Shown here piece after piece: positions 15,655-27,253 of a stretch of DNA of 64,000 nt. The translations under genes and the position numbers were made by a program. Positions within the stretch are counted from its first letter, which is position 1. Each line of letters opens with the position of its first letter. A model generated the notes under the pieces. That model saw only the letters and a list, made by a program, of their open reading frames with translations, ran no database searches and was not told the origin of the DNA. Origin of the DNA: Cacajao melanocephalus (Eukaryota; Chordata; Mammalia; Primates; Pitheciidae); NCBI GenBank assembly GCA_963573385.1, contig CAUYLG010051905.1, positions 1 to 64,000 of the forward strand. The letters are read 5' to 3'.

Positions 15655-16545
15655 GTACAACATTCATGACATAAAATTTGCCATGTAAACATTTTAAGAT
15701 GTGCAATGTGGCAATGTTAAACGCACTCACACTATTGTATAGCAATCACCCTATCTAGTTCCAGGACTTTTTCATGACCGCAGAGGAAAACCCTGTGCCC
15801 ATTCAGCAGTCACTCCTTACTCCTCATTCTCCGCCAACCTCTGGCAACCACTTAAGCTGTAAGGGTTTGCCTATCCTGTCTAGTGTCTGTAACACAATAT
15901 ATGGCTTTTTGTGTCTGACTTCTTTTACTTAGCATAATGGTTTCAAGGTTCACCCACGTTGAAGCATGTATGAGTATTTCCTTCTTTTTATGGCTGAATA
16001 ATATTCCATTGTATTGATATACTACATTTTGTTTCTCCATTCATTTGTTGATGGACATTTGAGCCGTTTCCACCTTTTGACTATTGTGAATAGAGCGACC
16101 GTGAACATTCATGTACAAGTTTTTGTCTGATCACCTGTTTTCAGTTCTTATTGGTGTATACCCAGGAGTGGAACTGCTCCGTCATATGGTAAATTTATGT
16201 TGAACTTATTGGAGGAGCTGCCAAATCGTTTTCCACAGCAGCTGCATCGTTTTACTTTCCCACCAGCCACGAATGAAGGCTCCAGTTTCTCTACATCTTT
16301 GTTTCTTTCTCAACACTTATTATTGTCATTATCATTATTTTTCTTTTTTACTTGCAGTCATCCTTAGTGGGTTTAAAGTGATATCTTACTGTGTTTTGAT
16401 CTGTATTTTCCTAATGCCTAATAATGTTGAGCATCTTTTCATGTGGTGATTGACCACTAGATCTTCTTTGGGGAAATGTCTATTCAAGCCATTGCCTACT
16501 ATTTAATTGGATTTCTTGTTTTTTTGTTGCAGAGTTTCTCATTCT
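15655..16545 (-). mobile_element. L1M 3' region (about 0.9 kb)
   Basis: Continuous antisense L1M: 3'UTR block (ataaaatttgcca), then ggctgaataatattccattgtat, gtgtatacccaggagtggaactgc and ttttccacagcagctgca, the reverse of the ORF2 C-terminus. Confidence 0.85.
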
Positions 16546-16764
16546 TTTTTAAAATCTGTTTTTAATATTTTTTATATTACAAAAGAAATATGTGCTTGCT
16601 AAAAAACGTGAAACAATCAAGGATATAAATAAAATCTTCATCTTCCCTGGTTTTTCATTGTAGCATTATTTCTTGTCTTTCTTCCGACTTCTCTGAGCAG
16701 ACTTCACTCAACTTTTTTTTTGTATACTCTTTGTCCTCTTCCTGACCTTCATTTTCTTCCCCTT
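16546..16764. other. Unassigned gap between two antisense L1s
   Basis: AT-rich sequence with aaatatgtgcttgctaaaaaacg, possibly old L1 3'UTR. Not assigned. Confidence 0.35.
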
Positions 16765-17920
16765 TCAGCTTTTATTTTAAGAACATGGGGTACATGTGCA
16801 GGTTTGTTACATGAGTAAATTGCATGTTGCAGTGGTTTGGTATAAAATCATTTAGTCACCCAGATAGTGAGCATAGTGCCTGATAGGTAGTTTTTTGATC
16901 CCCCCGTCTTCTTACCCTCTACCCCACACGTAAGCCCAGTGTCTACTGTTCTCTTCTTTGTGTTCATGTGTACTCAATGTTTAGCTCTGACTTATGTGTG
17001 AAAAAATATGGTGTTTGGTTTTTTGTTTCTGTGTCAATTCTCACAGAGCAATGGTCTCCAGCTTCATCCAGGTTGCTGCAAGGGACGCGATTTTGTTTTA
17101 TGGCTGTGTAGTGTTCCATGGCGTCTATGTACCACATTTTAAAAAGCCAGTTTAAAAAATCCACTGTTGATGGGCATCTAGGTTCTTTGCAATTGTGAAT
17201 ATTACTATAATGAATATATGGGTGCATGTGTTCTTATGGTAGAACAATTTATATTCTTTTAGGTATATACCCAGTAATAAGATTGCTGGGTGGAATGGTA
17301 GTTCTATTTTAAGTTCTTTGAGAAATCTCCAATCTGCTTTCCACAGTGGCTGAACTAACTTACATTCCTACGAGCAGTATTTAAGTGTTCCCTTTTCTCT
17401 ACAATATCACAAGCATTGGTTATTTTTTGACTTTTTAACAATAGCTATTCTGGCTGGTGTTAGATGGTATCTCATTGTGGTTTTGATGTGCATTTCTCTA
17501 ATAATCAGTGATGCTGACCATTTTTTCATATGCTTGTTGGCCATGTGTATGTCTTCTTTTGAGAAGTGTCTGTTCACATCCATTGCCCATTTTTTAATGG
17601 GGTTGTCTGTTTTGTGCTTGTTGATTTGTTTAAATTCCTTACAGATTCTGGATATTAGACCTTTGTCTGGCACATAGTTTGCAAATATTTTCTCCCATCC
17701 TGCAGATCGTCTGTTGACAGTTTCTTTTGCTGTGCAATAGCTCTTTAGTTTAATCAGGTCCCATTTGTCAATTTTTGTTTTTGTTTCAATTGCTTTCAGA
17801 GTCTTTGTAGTAAAATCTGTCAGGGCCTATGTCCAGAATGGTATTCCCTAGGTTTTCTTCTAGGGTTTTTATAGTTTTAGGTTTTATATTTAAGTCTTTA
17901 ATCTGTCTTGAGTTTATTTT
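16765..17920 (-). mobile_element. Primate L1 (L1PB/older L1PA-like), 3' part of outer copy
   Basis: Antisense L1 from the 3' end (acatggggtacatgtgcagg) through the ORF2 C-terminal region (cattcctacgagcag, ggtatctcattgtggttttgatg) to cttgagtttatttt. It resumes after an insertion at 18486 at the exactly following L1 position. Confidence 0.92.
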
Positions 17921-18485
17921 GATTATTTTTAAAAATTCTTCCAACTTTCATTATAAGTTCAAGGGTACATGTGCAGGATGTGCAGACATGGTATACAGGT
18001 AAATATGTACCATGGTGGTTTCCTGCACAGATCATCCCATCAGCTAGGCATTAAGCCCAGCATCCATTAGCTATTCTTCCTGTTGCTCCCTTCCCCCTCA
18101 CCGTGAAAGACCCCAGTGTGTGTTGTTCCCCTCCATGTGTCCATGTGTTCTCATCATTCAGCTCCCACTTATGAGAACATACAGTGTTTGGTTTTCTGTT
18201 ACTGGGTTAGTTTGCTGAGGTTAATGGCTTTCAACTCCATCCACATTCCTGCAAAGGACATAACCCTCATACCTTTTTATGGCTGCAAAGTATTCTGTGG
18301 TGTATATGTACCACATTTTCTTTATCTAGTCTATCATTGATGGGACTTTGGGCTGATTCCATGTCTTTGCTATTGTGAATAGTGCTGCAAAGAACATACG
18401 TGTGCATGTATCTTTATAATAGAATGATTTCTATTCTTTTGGGTATACACCCAGTAATGGGATTGCCGGGTCAAATGGTATTTGG
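17921..18485 (-). mobile_element. Nested 5'-truncated L1 inside another L1
   Basis: A second L1 3' end starts near 17945 (aagttcaagggtacatgtgcagg) and stops near gggtcaaatggtat. It is flanked by gtttatttt (17912-17920 and 18486-18494), the expected target-site duplication. The 3'UTR and last ORF2 part are present (about 540 bp). Same orientation as the host L1. Confidence 0.9.
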
Positions 18486-19347
18486 GTTTATTTTTCTACA
18501 TGGTGAAAGAAAGGGGTCAAGTTTCAATCTTCTGCATATGGCAAGCCAGTTATCTCAGCACTGTTTATTAACGGAGAGTCTTTCTCCATTGCTTGTTATT
18601 ACTGACTTTGTTAAAGATCAGATGGTTGTAGACGTGTGGCTTTATTTCTGGGTTCTCTACTCTGTTCCATTGGTCTATGTGTCTGTATTTGTATCAGTAC
18701 CATGATGTTTTAGTTACTGCAGCCTTGTATTGCTTGAAGTCAGGTAATGTGATGCCTCTGGCTTTGTGCTTTTTGCTTAAGATTACTTTGGCTAGTCAGG
18801 CTCTTTTTTGGTTCCATATAAATTTTAGTATAGGTTTTTCTAATTCTGTAAAAAATGTTGTTGGTAGTTTGATAGGAATAGCATTGAGTCTGTAAATTAG
18901 TTTGGGCGTATGGTCATTTTAACAATATTGATTATTCCTATCTACAACCATGGAATGTTTTTCCATTTGTTTGTGTTGTCTCTGATTTCTTTCAGCAGTT
19001 TTTTTGTAATTCTCTTTGTAGAGATCTTTCAGCTTCCTTGTTGGCTGTATTTCTAGATGTTTTACTCTTTTTGTGGCTATTATGAGTGAGATTGCATTCT
19101 TGATTTGGCTCTCAGCTTGGACTTTACTGGTGTATAGATATGCTACTGATTCAGGTACATTGATTTTGTATCCTGAAACTTTGCTCAAGTTGTTTATCAG
19201 ATCTGGGAGCCTTTGGGCAGAGACTATGGGATTTCCGGGTATAGAATCCTATCATCTGCAAAGAGAGATAGTTTGATTTCCTCTCTTCCTATTTGGATAC
19301 CTTTTATTTCTCTCTCTTACCTGATTTCTCTGGCTGTCTTTCTGACC
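18486..19347 (-). mobile_element. Outer primate L1, continuation (ORF2)
   Basis: It continues the L1 from 17920 with ctacatggtgaaagaaaggggtc, then reverse-strand ORF2 landmarks (ttccattggtctatgtgtctg, ttggttccatataaattttag, ttgattttgtatcctgaaactttgc). It ends inside ORF2, so the outer copy is 5'-truncated. Stops and indels make ORF2 non-functional. Confidence 0.92.
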
Positions 19348-20450
19348 TTTAAATGGTGGGGTTCTCTAAGATTCTATGTTCAATCCTCTTCATGTCTTAC
19401 TGTAAACATTCCCTCTGGCATTCACATTCAAAGCTTCAATAATATCTCTAGCTCAGACTTCTTTTTGAGTCTGGAAAGAAGAGTCTTGCCTGTCAGACAA
19501 CTCCACTTGGATATCTCTAATGGATCTCAAGCTGAAAATGTTTCAAAATTACTAACTACTCCCCAAACTCACCGCTTTTTCCATTTTTCTTATTACAATG
19601 AGTGATACAACCTTCCATCTACCCCATTGCCCAAGCAAAAATCCTGAGAGTTATTTTAAAGATTTTTTTCTCTTTCCTTTCTACTCACATCTAATCAATC
19701 AATAGCTACTGTTGATTCTATTTCCTAAATATAACTTAACGTCTTTCTCCTCTATTCTAGCTCTACTACCTCTGTACATTAGAATGGTTCAGATTTTCAG
19801 TATCCCTTACCTGGAATACTGCAGTAGCTTAGTGACTATTTTTTCTGCTTCTAAGATGTTCTCTCCCCATTTATTTTCTACACTTTCTAATCAAAGCTGA
19901 TGATGTTACATAAAATTCATCAATGACGCTCTATGGCCTATGGAATAAAAACTACATTCTTAAGCATGGCATAAAATGAATTTCTGTGATTCGTCTACAG
20001 ATTCCTGATGGTAGCTCATCTTCTCTCACTACTCTCATATTTTATTTTCCAGCAATAATAAACTACTGGTGGTTCCTTATGTAGCGCACATTGTACCACA
20101 CCTCCACGTCTTGGCCTGTGATACTCTCACTGTTGGAGCAGCAGTTCCTTCACTTTTCTTTGTTCTTATTCACTCTTCAAGTTCCGTCTCAAAAGCTACC
20201 TTCTCTATGAAGTCTTCCCATGCTTCATCACAGAACCTTAACTCCCCTCTTCCATCCCCCTCGTATATTGCACATTCCTATAATAGAGAGATTAGCTAAT
20301 CGTTCTTATTTAAATCAATGTTTTTTTTTTCTTCATGAAACTGTGAGATCTTTGAGGACAAGAACTATATTGGCTCAGCGCCAGACGTACAGCATGTTGA
20401 CAAATAAGCAAGTATTCAATATGCGTTTGTTAAATGTTGACTTTACTACA
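19348..20450 (+). mobile_element. L2 (about 1.1 kb, 3' half)
   Basis: Sense L2: acaactccacttggatatctctaatgg, ctggaatactgcagtagctt, gacgctctatggcctatgg, ctatgaagtcttccca, then the 3'UTR agatctttgaggacaagaac and tattcaatatgcgtttgtt. No intact reading frame. Confidence 0.8.
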
Positions 20451-21534
20451 ATAGTGATCCTCCCATTAGTGCAAATGGCACCATAGCGATGCAGAATTGC
20501 AAAACAAAACAAAAACCTGAAGAACATTAGCTGATGATTGTATGCAAATCCTTCACTACCAGAAAATAGCATGTTTGTCTATCATCTTGAGAACACTACC
20601 TAAAACTACATAGAAAAACAACGCAAGTCATTAATCTCCCATCTTTGGTAAGCAAGCTCTACGTATTAAATTATCTTTCCAGGAACAGATTTTTTTTCTT
20701 CACCATAAGTGATTATGCATATATTTTGAAAACATTGGTCAAGACTTTTACACTATTTATCTTACAAGAACTTCAGGCATTAATCTTCTCAGAGCTATCC
20801 CTCATGCCAGGGCATTTGATAACTACATACAGCTATTTTAAAACTTCAAATCAAAACATTTTTATAGTAGCAGGTCCCCTTAGGAAATATGCAATGAATT
20901 TCCTTTATTTATTTGAGGGCTCTATTTGGCTTAGGCTGACCCCATAGCATAATGCCTTTACATTATAAGCATGAGTTACTGCATCTTATTGACTTTAATG
21001 TCATTGTCTCTTGTTTGTGAGCCATCCTTCTTGATAACTCTAATGGTTAATGGATAAAGTTATTTGGGAAAGAGATTTCATGCTACCCTGAGAAAATGTC
21101 AGAGTTGAAAAATCAGCTAGAAGTAAAGACAATAATACCTTAAGTCTAAAAATCTGGTCATTCTATCACACTGTTAGTGCCTGCACTTACTGGTTCTTCG
21201 AGACTCTGAAATGGGAGTGAGAAAACTAAGCTGCCTTCTTAGCTCTCACGGGTAGTGTGAGGATTAGGGAGATAAGAGTTAGACTGTAGAGCTCACCAGT
21301 AAACAGATTGGAGTTTCTCTCCTTTAATAGCTAACACAAAACGTTTTGGTAAAACTGGCGAATTTGTTACCAGACGGCTCAAACTTTGTCCTCTGATGCA
21401 TCTTGGAGGCCACAGAGGAGTAGGAGTAGTTCTCCCCAAAGCAGACCTAAATCATGGTCATGAGTTTTGCACTTGTTGTCATGATATTGGTGAAGAAAAA
21501 ATAACTTTTTTCTCGTACTAAATGAATCCGCCTC
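20451..21534. other. 1.1 kb without recognised repeat or gene
   Basis: Moderately AT-rich, no microsatellite and no convincing open frame. Confidence 0.5.
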
Positions 21535-21681
21535 TTGGGACCCATTGGAAGAGGAAGAGTGAAAAACACGAGAGAGAAGAGAGAGAAGAAAAAAAGACTA
21601 CAGGGTATTCGATGGAGGGAAGGAAGAATGAGAGGGGGTAGAGGAAAAAGAAATAGAGGAAAAGGGCAGAAAAAGAAAGAA
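21535..21681. repeat. Purine-rich tract
   Basis: About 145 nt strongly biased to A/G on the plus strand (GAGAGAAGAGAGAGAAG, GAGGAAAAAGAAATAGAGG), ending at the start of the GT repeat. Confidence 0.85.
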
Positions 21682-21715
<34 letters not shown>

Positions 21716-21731
21716 ACGCGCGCGCGCACAC
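21682..21731. repeat. (TG)n-(CG)n alternating Pu/Py tract, Z-DNA-prone
   Basis: About 16 TG units run into CACGCGCGCGCGCACACA. The alternation is almost unbroken and includes five consecutive CG steps, rare in CpG-depleted DNA. Confidence 0.95.
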
Positions 21732-22784
21732 AGGGTCGGTCTGAAAGAGGAACAGAGTAAGGGGAAAAAGAGAAAGATAATAGGAAATATTGAGTAGATT
21801 CTCCAGCAGCTCTCACCTGCTCAAAATTAGTGGAAACAAATGACAGTCTTCTCTCTAAAGTCCTCTCAAGATATTTTCCCTTGAACATGAGATAAAATGT
21901 CAACATTCTACTAGGAAATTTAACACTTAAGACTGTATATATTGTCCCTCGCCTTCCACTTATTCATAAGGATTTCATCGTTTTAGAATAGAAATAATTT
22001 TATTTAAAAGTGCCAACTCTGTTAGACCATAACACGTTTCCTGTGAGCAGAACAAATACCAAAGCAAAGCTTGTTTTTATTTTCAGAGTATGATGCCATT
22101 TTCAGAAGAGATGGAAAAAGTCCATGCTGTTCTTTTCTCTGACTAATACGAATGAGTGATCCTACCCACCTGAATAGGTGGGCTTCACAGACTGAGGCTG
22201 ACCAAGACTGTAGATTCAGCATTCAGTAGATGTCTTGCCAGCATCTATTTCCTTCTTCCCTTTTCCTAGCAGCCCCTAGTTTTCTTTTGTGGATCAACAA
22301 AATTTTGTTGAAGCTGACCTCACTGCATGCCATTTCGGGGTAGAATAGACGGCATAGGCCAAGCCAATCATCACATCCTATCCCCTTGACCAGAGCAATA
22401 GAATCAAGGGTAGATGTGTGAAGTGAGCAGACCAGAGATTGTAAAGGCTTTTCTGGGAATGCTGAAACAAAGTAGCTCTCTCTACCACAAAAAAAGAAAG
22501 TATATGAATCCAGGAGCTGTGAGCAGCCATCTTGGGAGTAGGAGTAGAGCCAGCTTTAGGATGAAGCTGACGGGAAGAAATGAAAGAACTCAGGTTTTGG
22601 GGATAGCTTGGAGACATTGGATAAAGTCTCATCTAAGGTACCTTTATCTCTGGGTTTTTCAGTTATGTGAGCTGATACATTTTCTTTACTGTATTGTTTA
22701 CTTTCAATCTGGGTGTAACCTAAATGTTTTCCTTCCAGTAAAGGGTTTGTGCTGCCAGAAAGAGCCATTAAGATGCTCTTCGTT
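21732..22784. other. Unassigned; possible ancient MER-type repeat at 22220-22730
   Basis: ggcataggccaagccaatcatcacatcc, gagctgtgagcagccatcttggg and ttcagttatgtgagctgatacat look like an old interspersed repeat, but I cannot assign a family. The 132-codon frame 22414-22812 crosses it and the Alu border and is not credible. Confidence 0.4.
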
Positions 22785-23088
22785 GGCTGGGCACGGTAGC
22801 TTACGCCTGTAATCCCAGCACTTTGAGAGGCCAAGGGAAGTGGATCATTTGAGTCAGGAGTTCAAGACCAGCCTGAACAACGTGGTGAAACCCCATCTCT
22901 ACTAAAAATACAAAAATTAACCAGGTGTGGTGACGGGCACCTGCAATCCCAGCTTCTTAGGAGGCTGAGGCACAAGAATTGCTTGAACCTGGGAGGTGGA
23001 TGTCACAGTGAGCCAAGATCATGCCAGTGCACTCCAGCCTGGGCTACAAAGTGACGCCCTGTTTTTTTTTTGTTTTTTTTTTAAAAAA
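22785..23088 (+). mobile_element. Full-length Alu with aberrant tail (T10-G-T10-A8)
   Basis: Sense Alu beginning TGGCTGGGCACGG. Its end gtgacgccctg runs into 20 T residues split by one G before the A-tail. Target-site duplication aagatgct at 22770-22777 and 23089-23096. Confidence 0.93.
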
Positions 23089-23115
23089 AAGATGCTTTGT
23101 GTTGTAATGATGACC

Positions 23116-23383
23116 TTTTTTTCCTGAGATGGGGTCTTACTATGTTGTCCAGGCTGATCTTGCACTGCTGGACTCAAGCTATCCACCTCTGTCAATGTTA
23201 ACCTCCAGAGTAATCAGGACTACCGGCACACACTACCACACCCTGTCTAATATTTTAATTTTTTTGTAGAGACAAGGTCTTGCTATGTTGCCCAGGCTGG
23301 TCTCAAACTTCTGGACTCACATGATCTTCCTGCTTCAGCCTCGTGAGTAGCTGGAACCACAGATGTGAGCCACTGCACCCAGC
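23116..23383 (-). mobile_element. Alu (J-like, degraded)
   Basis: Antisense, diverged Alu. It lies only about 25 bp from the sense Alu before it, tail to tail. Confidence 0.88.
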
Positions 23384-24159
23384 TGACCATTCTTTTTGAC
23401 GAGATCATGAGACAAGCAGCAGCAGGATCTTATGTTGGGAAGGTACTTCCAAATGTAGCAGAAAATAATATCTCCAGATGTTGGTGTAGGGCTTTTAGTC
23501 CAGGTTCTTCCAAGAATCCCTCTTGTCATAGGATGTTAGACCCTTTTCTTGATTAAAAGTCTATTTTAACTTGCTCCTGATTTATTCATCATCTATACTA
23601 CGTGAAAGACATTAATGAATAAAAATTCACTATCTAAAGAAATAGCCTAATATGAATGTGAGAAAGGTTTATTCCACATTCATATTACAGAGTAAGTTTT
23701 TCATGGTCAAAAGTCAAAGAAGAGTGTAAAATTTCTTTCTATTTCACAAATACTCCTGGAGCTTTAGCTTGTTCCAGGAGCCCTGCTGGATCCTATAGGT
23801 ACAACAGAGGCAGGTAAGACATAGTCCAAGCTTCAAGAAGTGTGTAGTCCAGATGCTAAAGGTTAGACAAGGGCTTAAATTAGATTAGCAAGAGTAGCTA
23901 ATATTAGCTGCCGTTATGATGGCATAAAACAAATATCATCATAAAAGTATAATATGGTTTGAAAAAATAGGAAAGACCACATGATTAGGAGAGAATGGGA
24001 AAGGACAAAGACAGGATTCATGGAGCTGCTGGCATCCGAGCTGGGTCATGGAGAATAGCTGATTCAACAAATCCCTCCTCTCACAGCACTCTGTTCCTTT
24101 CTTTCTTAGCAGTTATGCACAATTAGTTCTTATATATTTATTGGCCTGTTTATTTATTT
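23384..24159. other. Unassigned with probable old mammalian repeat at 23750-24065
   Basis: ggtacaacagaggcaggtaagac and gggaaaggacaaagacaggattcatggagctg resemble the same old family as 45250-46060 in sense orientation. Confidence 0.35.
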
Positions 24160-24310
24160 GATGGTCTAGGCTTTAGATTCCATGAGGTGTATCCTATGGC
24201 CCCCTTCGATTTGTTCCCCATTATATTCCCAGCGCAAAGCTCAGTATGTGATACATAGTATGTAGGCGATAAAAATCTGTTGAATCAACAAATGGGTGGT
24301 CAGATGAGTG
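24160..24310 (+). mobile_element. L2 3' end
   Basis: ggctttagattccatgagg, ccccattatattcccagcgcaaagctcag and acatagtatgtaggcgataaa follow the L2 3'UTR. Confidence 0.7.
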
Positions 24311-24339
24311 ACGGATTGCAATAGATCCCATTACCAGAT

Positions 24340-24565
24340 GCCTGTTAGGTAACAACACTACGGTAAGCACATAGCTCGTCAAATTTAATATATTCAGCAA
24401 TGATACCAGATACATTTATGATCAGTTTTATAGAGGAAGAAATGGAGCCTTATAAAAGATAACTTGTCCAGTATCATATAACGAATACATGGCTGAAGCC
24501 ATACCAGGTAGGTCTAACTCCAAAGTTTGTGTAGTGAGTCACTGCACAATATTGCCTCCTATTTA
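24340..24565 (+). mobile_element. MIR SINE
   Basis: Contains ttatagaggaagaaatggagcc, aacttgtccagtatcatataacg and ctaactccaaagtttgtg, the 3' half of MIR. Confidence 0.75.
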
Positions 24566-24860
24566 TTTGGTACTTATGCATCCTCATCATTTGACACACA
24601 TTATCTCATTTCATTACAACCCTGTGAATGAGGTATTATTAACTCATTTAATAGATAGAAAATAGATTTAGAGATGTTTGTTCATTCACTCAATAAATAT
24701 TTAGATAACCTATCAAATGCTAGGCATTATGCTACCCTCAGAGAGAAAATGCTGAGACAAAATAGACATCATCCCTGCCCATGTGGAGTGTGTGATCTAA
24801 TGGGGGAGCATATGGTAATCAAATGTGCATCAGCAGTCTGTGGGAAGTGCTGTGAGGGAA
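24566..24860 (+). mobile_element. MIR fragment followed by another old mammalian repeat
   Basis: 24570-24670 repeats the MIR 5' half (gacacacattatctcatttcattacaaccctgtgaatgaggtattatt). From 24672 ttcattcactcaataaatattta to agcatatggtaatcaaatg matches the family at 45250. Confidence 0.55.
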
Positions 24861-24969
24861 CGTTAGGGGTATCACGCGGGGTGTAATAGTGAGGGGAACC
24901 AGCAGTGACCAAGCATCGCTTCCAACTGGGCCTATTCGACTCCAAAGCCCTAATTATTTTTAATTAAAC

Positions 24970-25105
24970 GAAATTTTTTTTAGAGGTTGGGGCTTGCTTT
25001 GTCACTCTGGCTGGAGTGCAGCCTTGAACTTCTGGGCTCAAATGATCCTCCCACCTCAGCGTCCCAAGTAGCTGGGACTACAGGTGCATACCACCATGCC
25101 CAGCT
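24970..25105 (-). mobile_element. Alu monomer (antisense)
   Basis: Single arm with target-site duplication caaagccc (24943-24950 and 25106-25113). Confidence 0.85.
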
Positions 25106-25113
25106 CAAAGCCC

Positions 25114-26004
25114 ACCTTAAAACGATACAAAACAAAAAGACACATATTAAAAAAAAAAAACCAGGGTGGATAGGGTTTGTACAGGCAAAGAGGAAGGACA
25201 AACATGGCCTCCAAATTGCCACCATTTGGTGTGACTGGAGAGGTAGGGAGATGTGTGCGGAAGAGAACTCTGAGTAGCGAAGGCTGGAAAAACGGGAATA
25301 GTGAATGTCATGTTAGGGACTGTCCCTAATTCAGGAGACAAACGGGAACTATCCAAAAGCTTCTGAATAATTCTCAATCAGAGCTGCATTTTAGGAAGAG
25401 TAGTCTAAAAAGCAGAAACTACTAATATTCATAGATAGAGAGAGAGGACATATTAACTAGCTGGGTGTGGCACTTGCAGCACAAAGTTTGAATTGATTTG
25501 ACAGCTTTTATGTCAGTGTATTAGTTAGGATAAAGGTTTAGCTTTAGATGGAAGCTTATTTCTCTCTCTCATGAAAGTTTGAGCTGGGATGGCAGCTCTG
25601 TTCCAGGACACCGTTAAAGCCTCTTTTTATTGTGATGAGAGAGGAAGAGGAGGAAAAGATGACTTGCCTTTTAAGGATACAGCCAGTTGGTTGTGCACAC
25701 ACTTTCACTCGCTCCACCTTTGCCAGAGCTTAGTCTTATGACTACAGTCAGCAGTTAAGGAGGCTTGGAAGTGTCGTCTATGTTTTGGTTGGCTGAGTGC
25801 CCTAGGTCAAAAGTCTATGACTATAAAAAAAGGGGGGTGTTGAGTATGAGGGGCTGGCTGGCAGTCACTGCCACACTCAGAGCACTCCTTTTTTGAGAAT
25901 GAGCAAATTTGGTGGTTCATTTACTTTTATTAGAAAAAAAATCCAAATTTTAAAATAATGTTGATGGTTATTATTAGTCAAATTTTTTTAAAAAATGCTT
26001 TTTA
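25114..26004. other. Mixed; probable old MER-type repeat at 25490-25890
   Basis: gttaggataaaggtttagctttagatggaagcttatttctctctctcatg, then ggctggctggcagtcactgccaca, fit a common but unassigned mammalian repeat. A-rich run at 25149-25160. Confidence 0.4.
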
Positions 26005-26136
26005 GCCAGGCGCAGTGGCACACATCTGTAACCCAGCTACCTTGGAGGCTGAAGCAAGATGATCATTTGAGCCCAGGAGTTTGAGTCTAGCCTGGGCAAT
26101 GCAGTGAGACCCCGTTTCTGTTTAAAAAAAAAAAAG
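26005..26136 (+). mobile_element. Alu monomer (sense)
   Basis: GCCAGGCGCAGTGGCACAC to gagaccccgtttctg and an A-tail; a single arm only. It is the last Alu before a 9-kb Alu-free stretch. Confidence 0.85.
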
Positions 26137-26418
26137 GCTTATACATGCTACAGAGAGCTAAACAACATTTGGCAGCTTTTGGTTCTATTAATTAACAAAA
26201 AAGCCAAATTCATCTTAATTTCATATATAATTATCAGGAAAAAAGGTATTTGAAAATAAATTACCTGCAAAATAAGCAACTGAGTTATACATGATCCCGT
26301 TTTATGCCCCAAGACTGCAGAAGATGCTTTTGGACACTTTGATATTAACACTGATATTACTGATATTAATATTTTGTTTTAGTATTGCATATATTTTCAT
26401 TCCCCCTTAATTTCCCAG

Positions 26419-26531
26419 GAAAAAGTGGCAACCCATTCCCAACTTGAAGATTTCTCATTGTTTTTATCAAACTTAAAGAACCAGCAGCTGAGAGACGTGC
26501 CTCTAATTGTGTATGGGCTGTTACCTTTTCG
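26419..26531 (+). CDS. Candidate internal exon, 37 codons plus 2 nt (unproven)
   Basis: A pyrimidine-rich acceptor (cattcccccttaatttcccag) precedes 113 nt that are open in only one frame, starting EKVATHSQLEDFSLFL and ending GLLPF. A good donor follows (CG|GTAGGT). The exon ends after two bases of a codon, which is the phase needed by the terminal-exon candidate at 34140. No homology is recognised. An open run of this length with splice-like ends can arise by chance. Confidence 0.25.
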
Positions 26532-27122
26532 GTAGGTTCTATAGTGAGAGTTGCCTTCTCTGTGAACTAAAGACAGAAAGGAGACTCACGGGAGGGTAAG
26601 GAATGGACTGACATTCTTCCTGTGTCGTAGTTGACAGGAACCCACAGTACCCACTCCACAGATGAAAGCATTTTGGCTGTCTAGGGCAGTCCTTAATTTT
26701 AGTTCATTTTCCCGTACCTATTTATTTGATAGCTCATTAATTGCCTCGGAGCAGAGAAAATGTTTCCTTTAAGAAGGTTAAACAAAGAGTTTATTGACAT
26801 AAGTGAATTGGTTGAAGAAAACATTATTAAGTAAAAGACACTTATTTAAACACCAAATTAATCATTTAAAGGCAAATTAGAGGTCATATCTCCCCCTAAA
26901 TAAATAATGTTAACCAGTAATGAGATATCCATTTTAGATTATAAGCATACTTATAGGTTCGGGCTGCTGGCTGCAGTGTGCCTTAGCTTTCCAAGTTTAT
27001 TCAGGGTCTGTAATTATACTAATGTTTGGAAATTGCAACATTTTAAACTACAGTAAATTTTCTCTACAATGTTTTCATTATATCATTTTTTTAAAAAATT
27101 GAAAGCGTCCCTTTTATCCCAG

Positions 27123-27253
27123 CAGAAGAGAAGACTTATGCTCTGAGAGAAGATTTTCTAGCAGTGGAAACAGATTCACCTCTGGCGCTGTTTCAAGTTA
27201 CTGAACTTATCAAACAGGCTGGCCTTGCCTTCGCAGCTCTGGCTGGGCCACAG
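27123..27253 (+). CDS. Candidate internal exon, 43 codons (unproven)
   Basis: Acceptor gcgtcccttttatcccag, 131 nt open in one frame (EKTYALREDFLAVETDSPLA onward) and a strong CAG|GTAACT donor. It begins with two codon-completing bases and ends in phase 0, so it is not directly compatible with 26419-26531 or with the exon at 34140. If real, further exons or another transcript are needed. Confidence 0.22.

Noticed and set aside
22414..22812. 132-codon plus frame
   Set aside because: Runs through a probable old repeat into an Alu; no splice signals.
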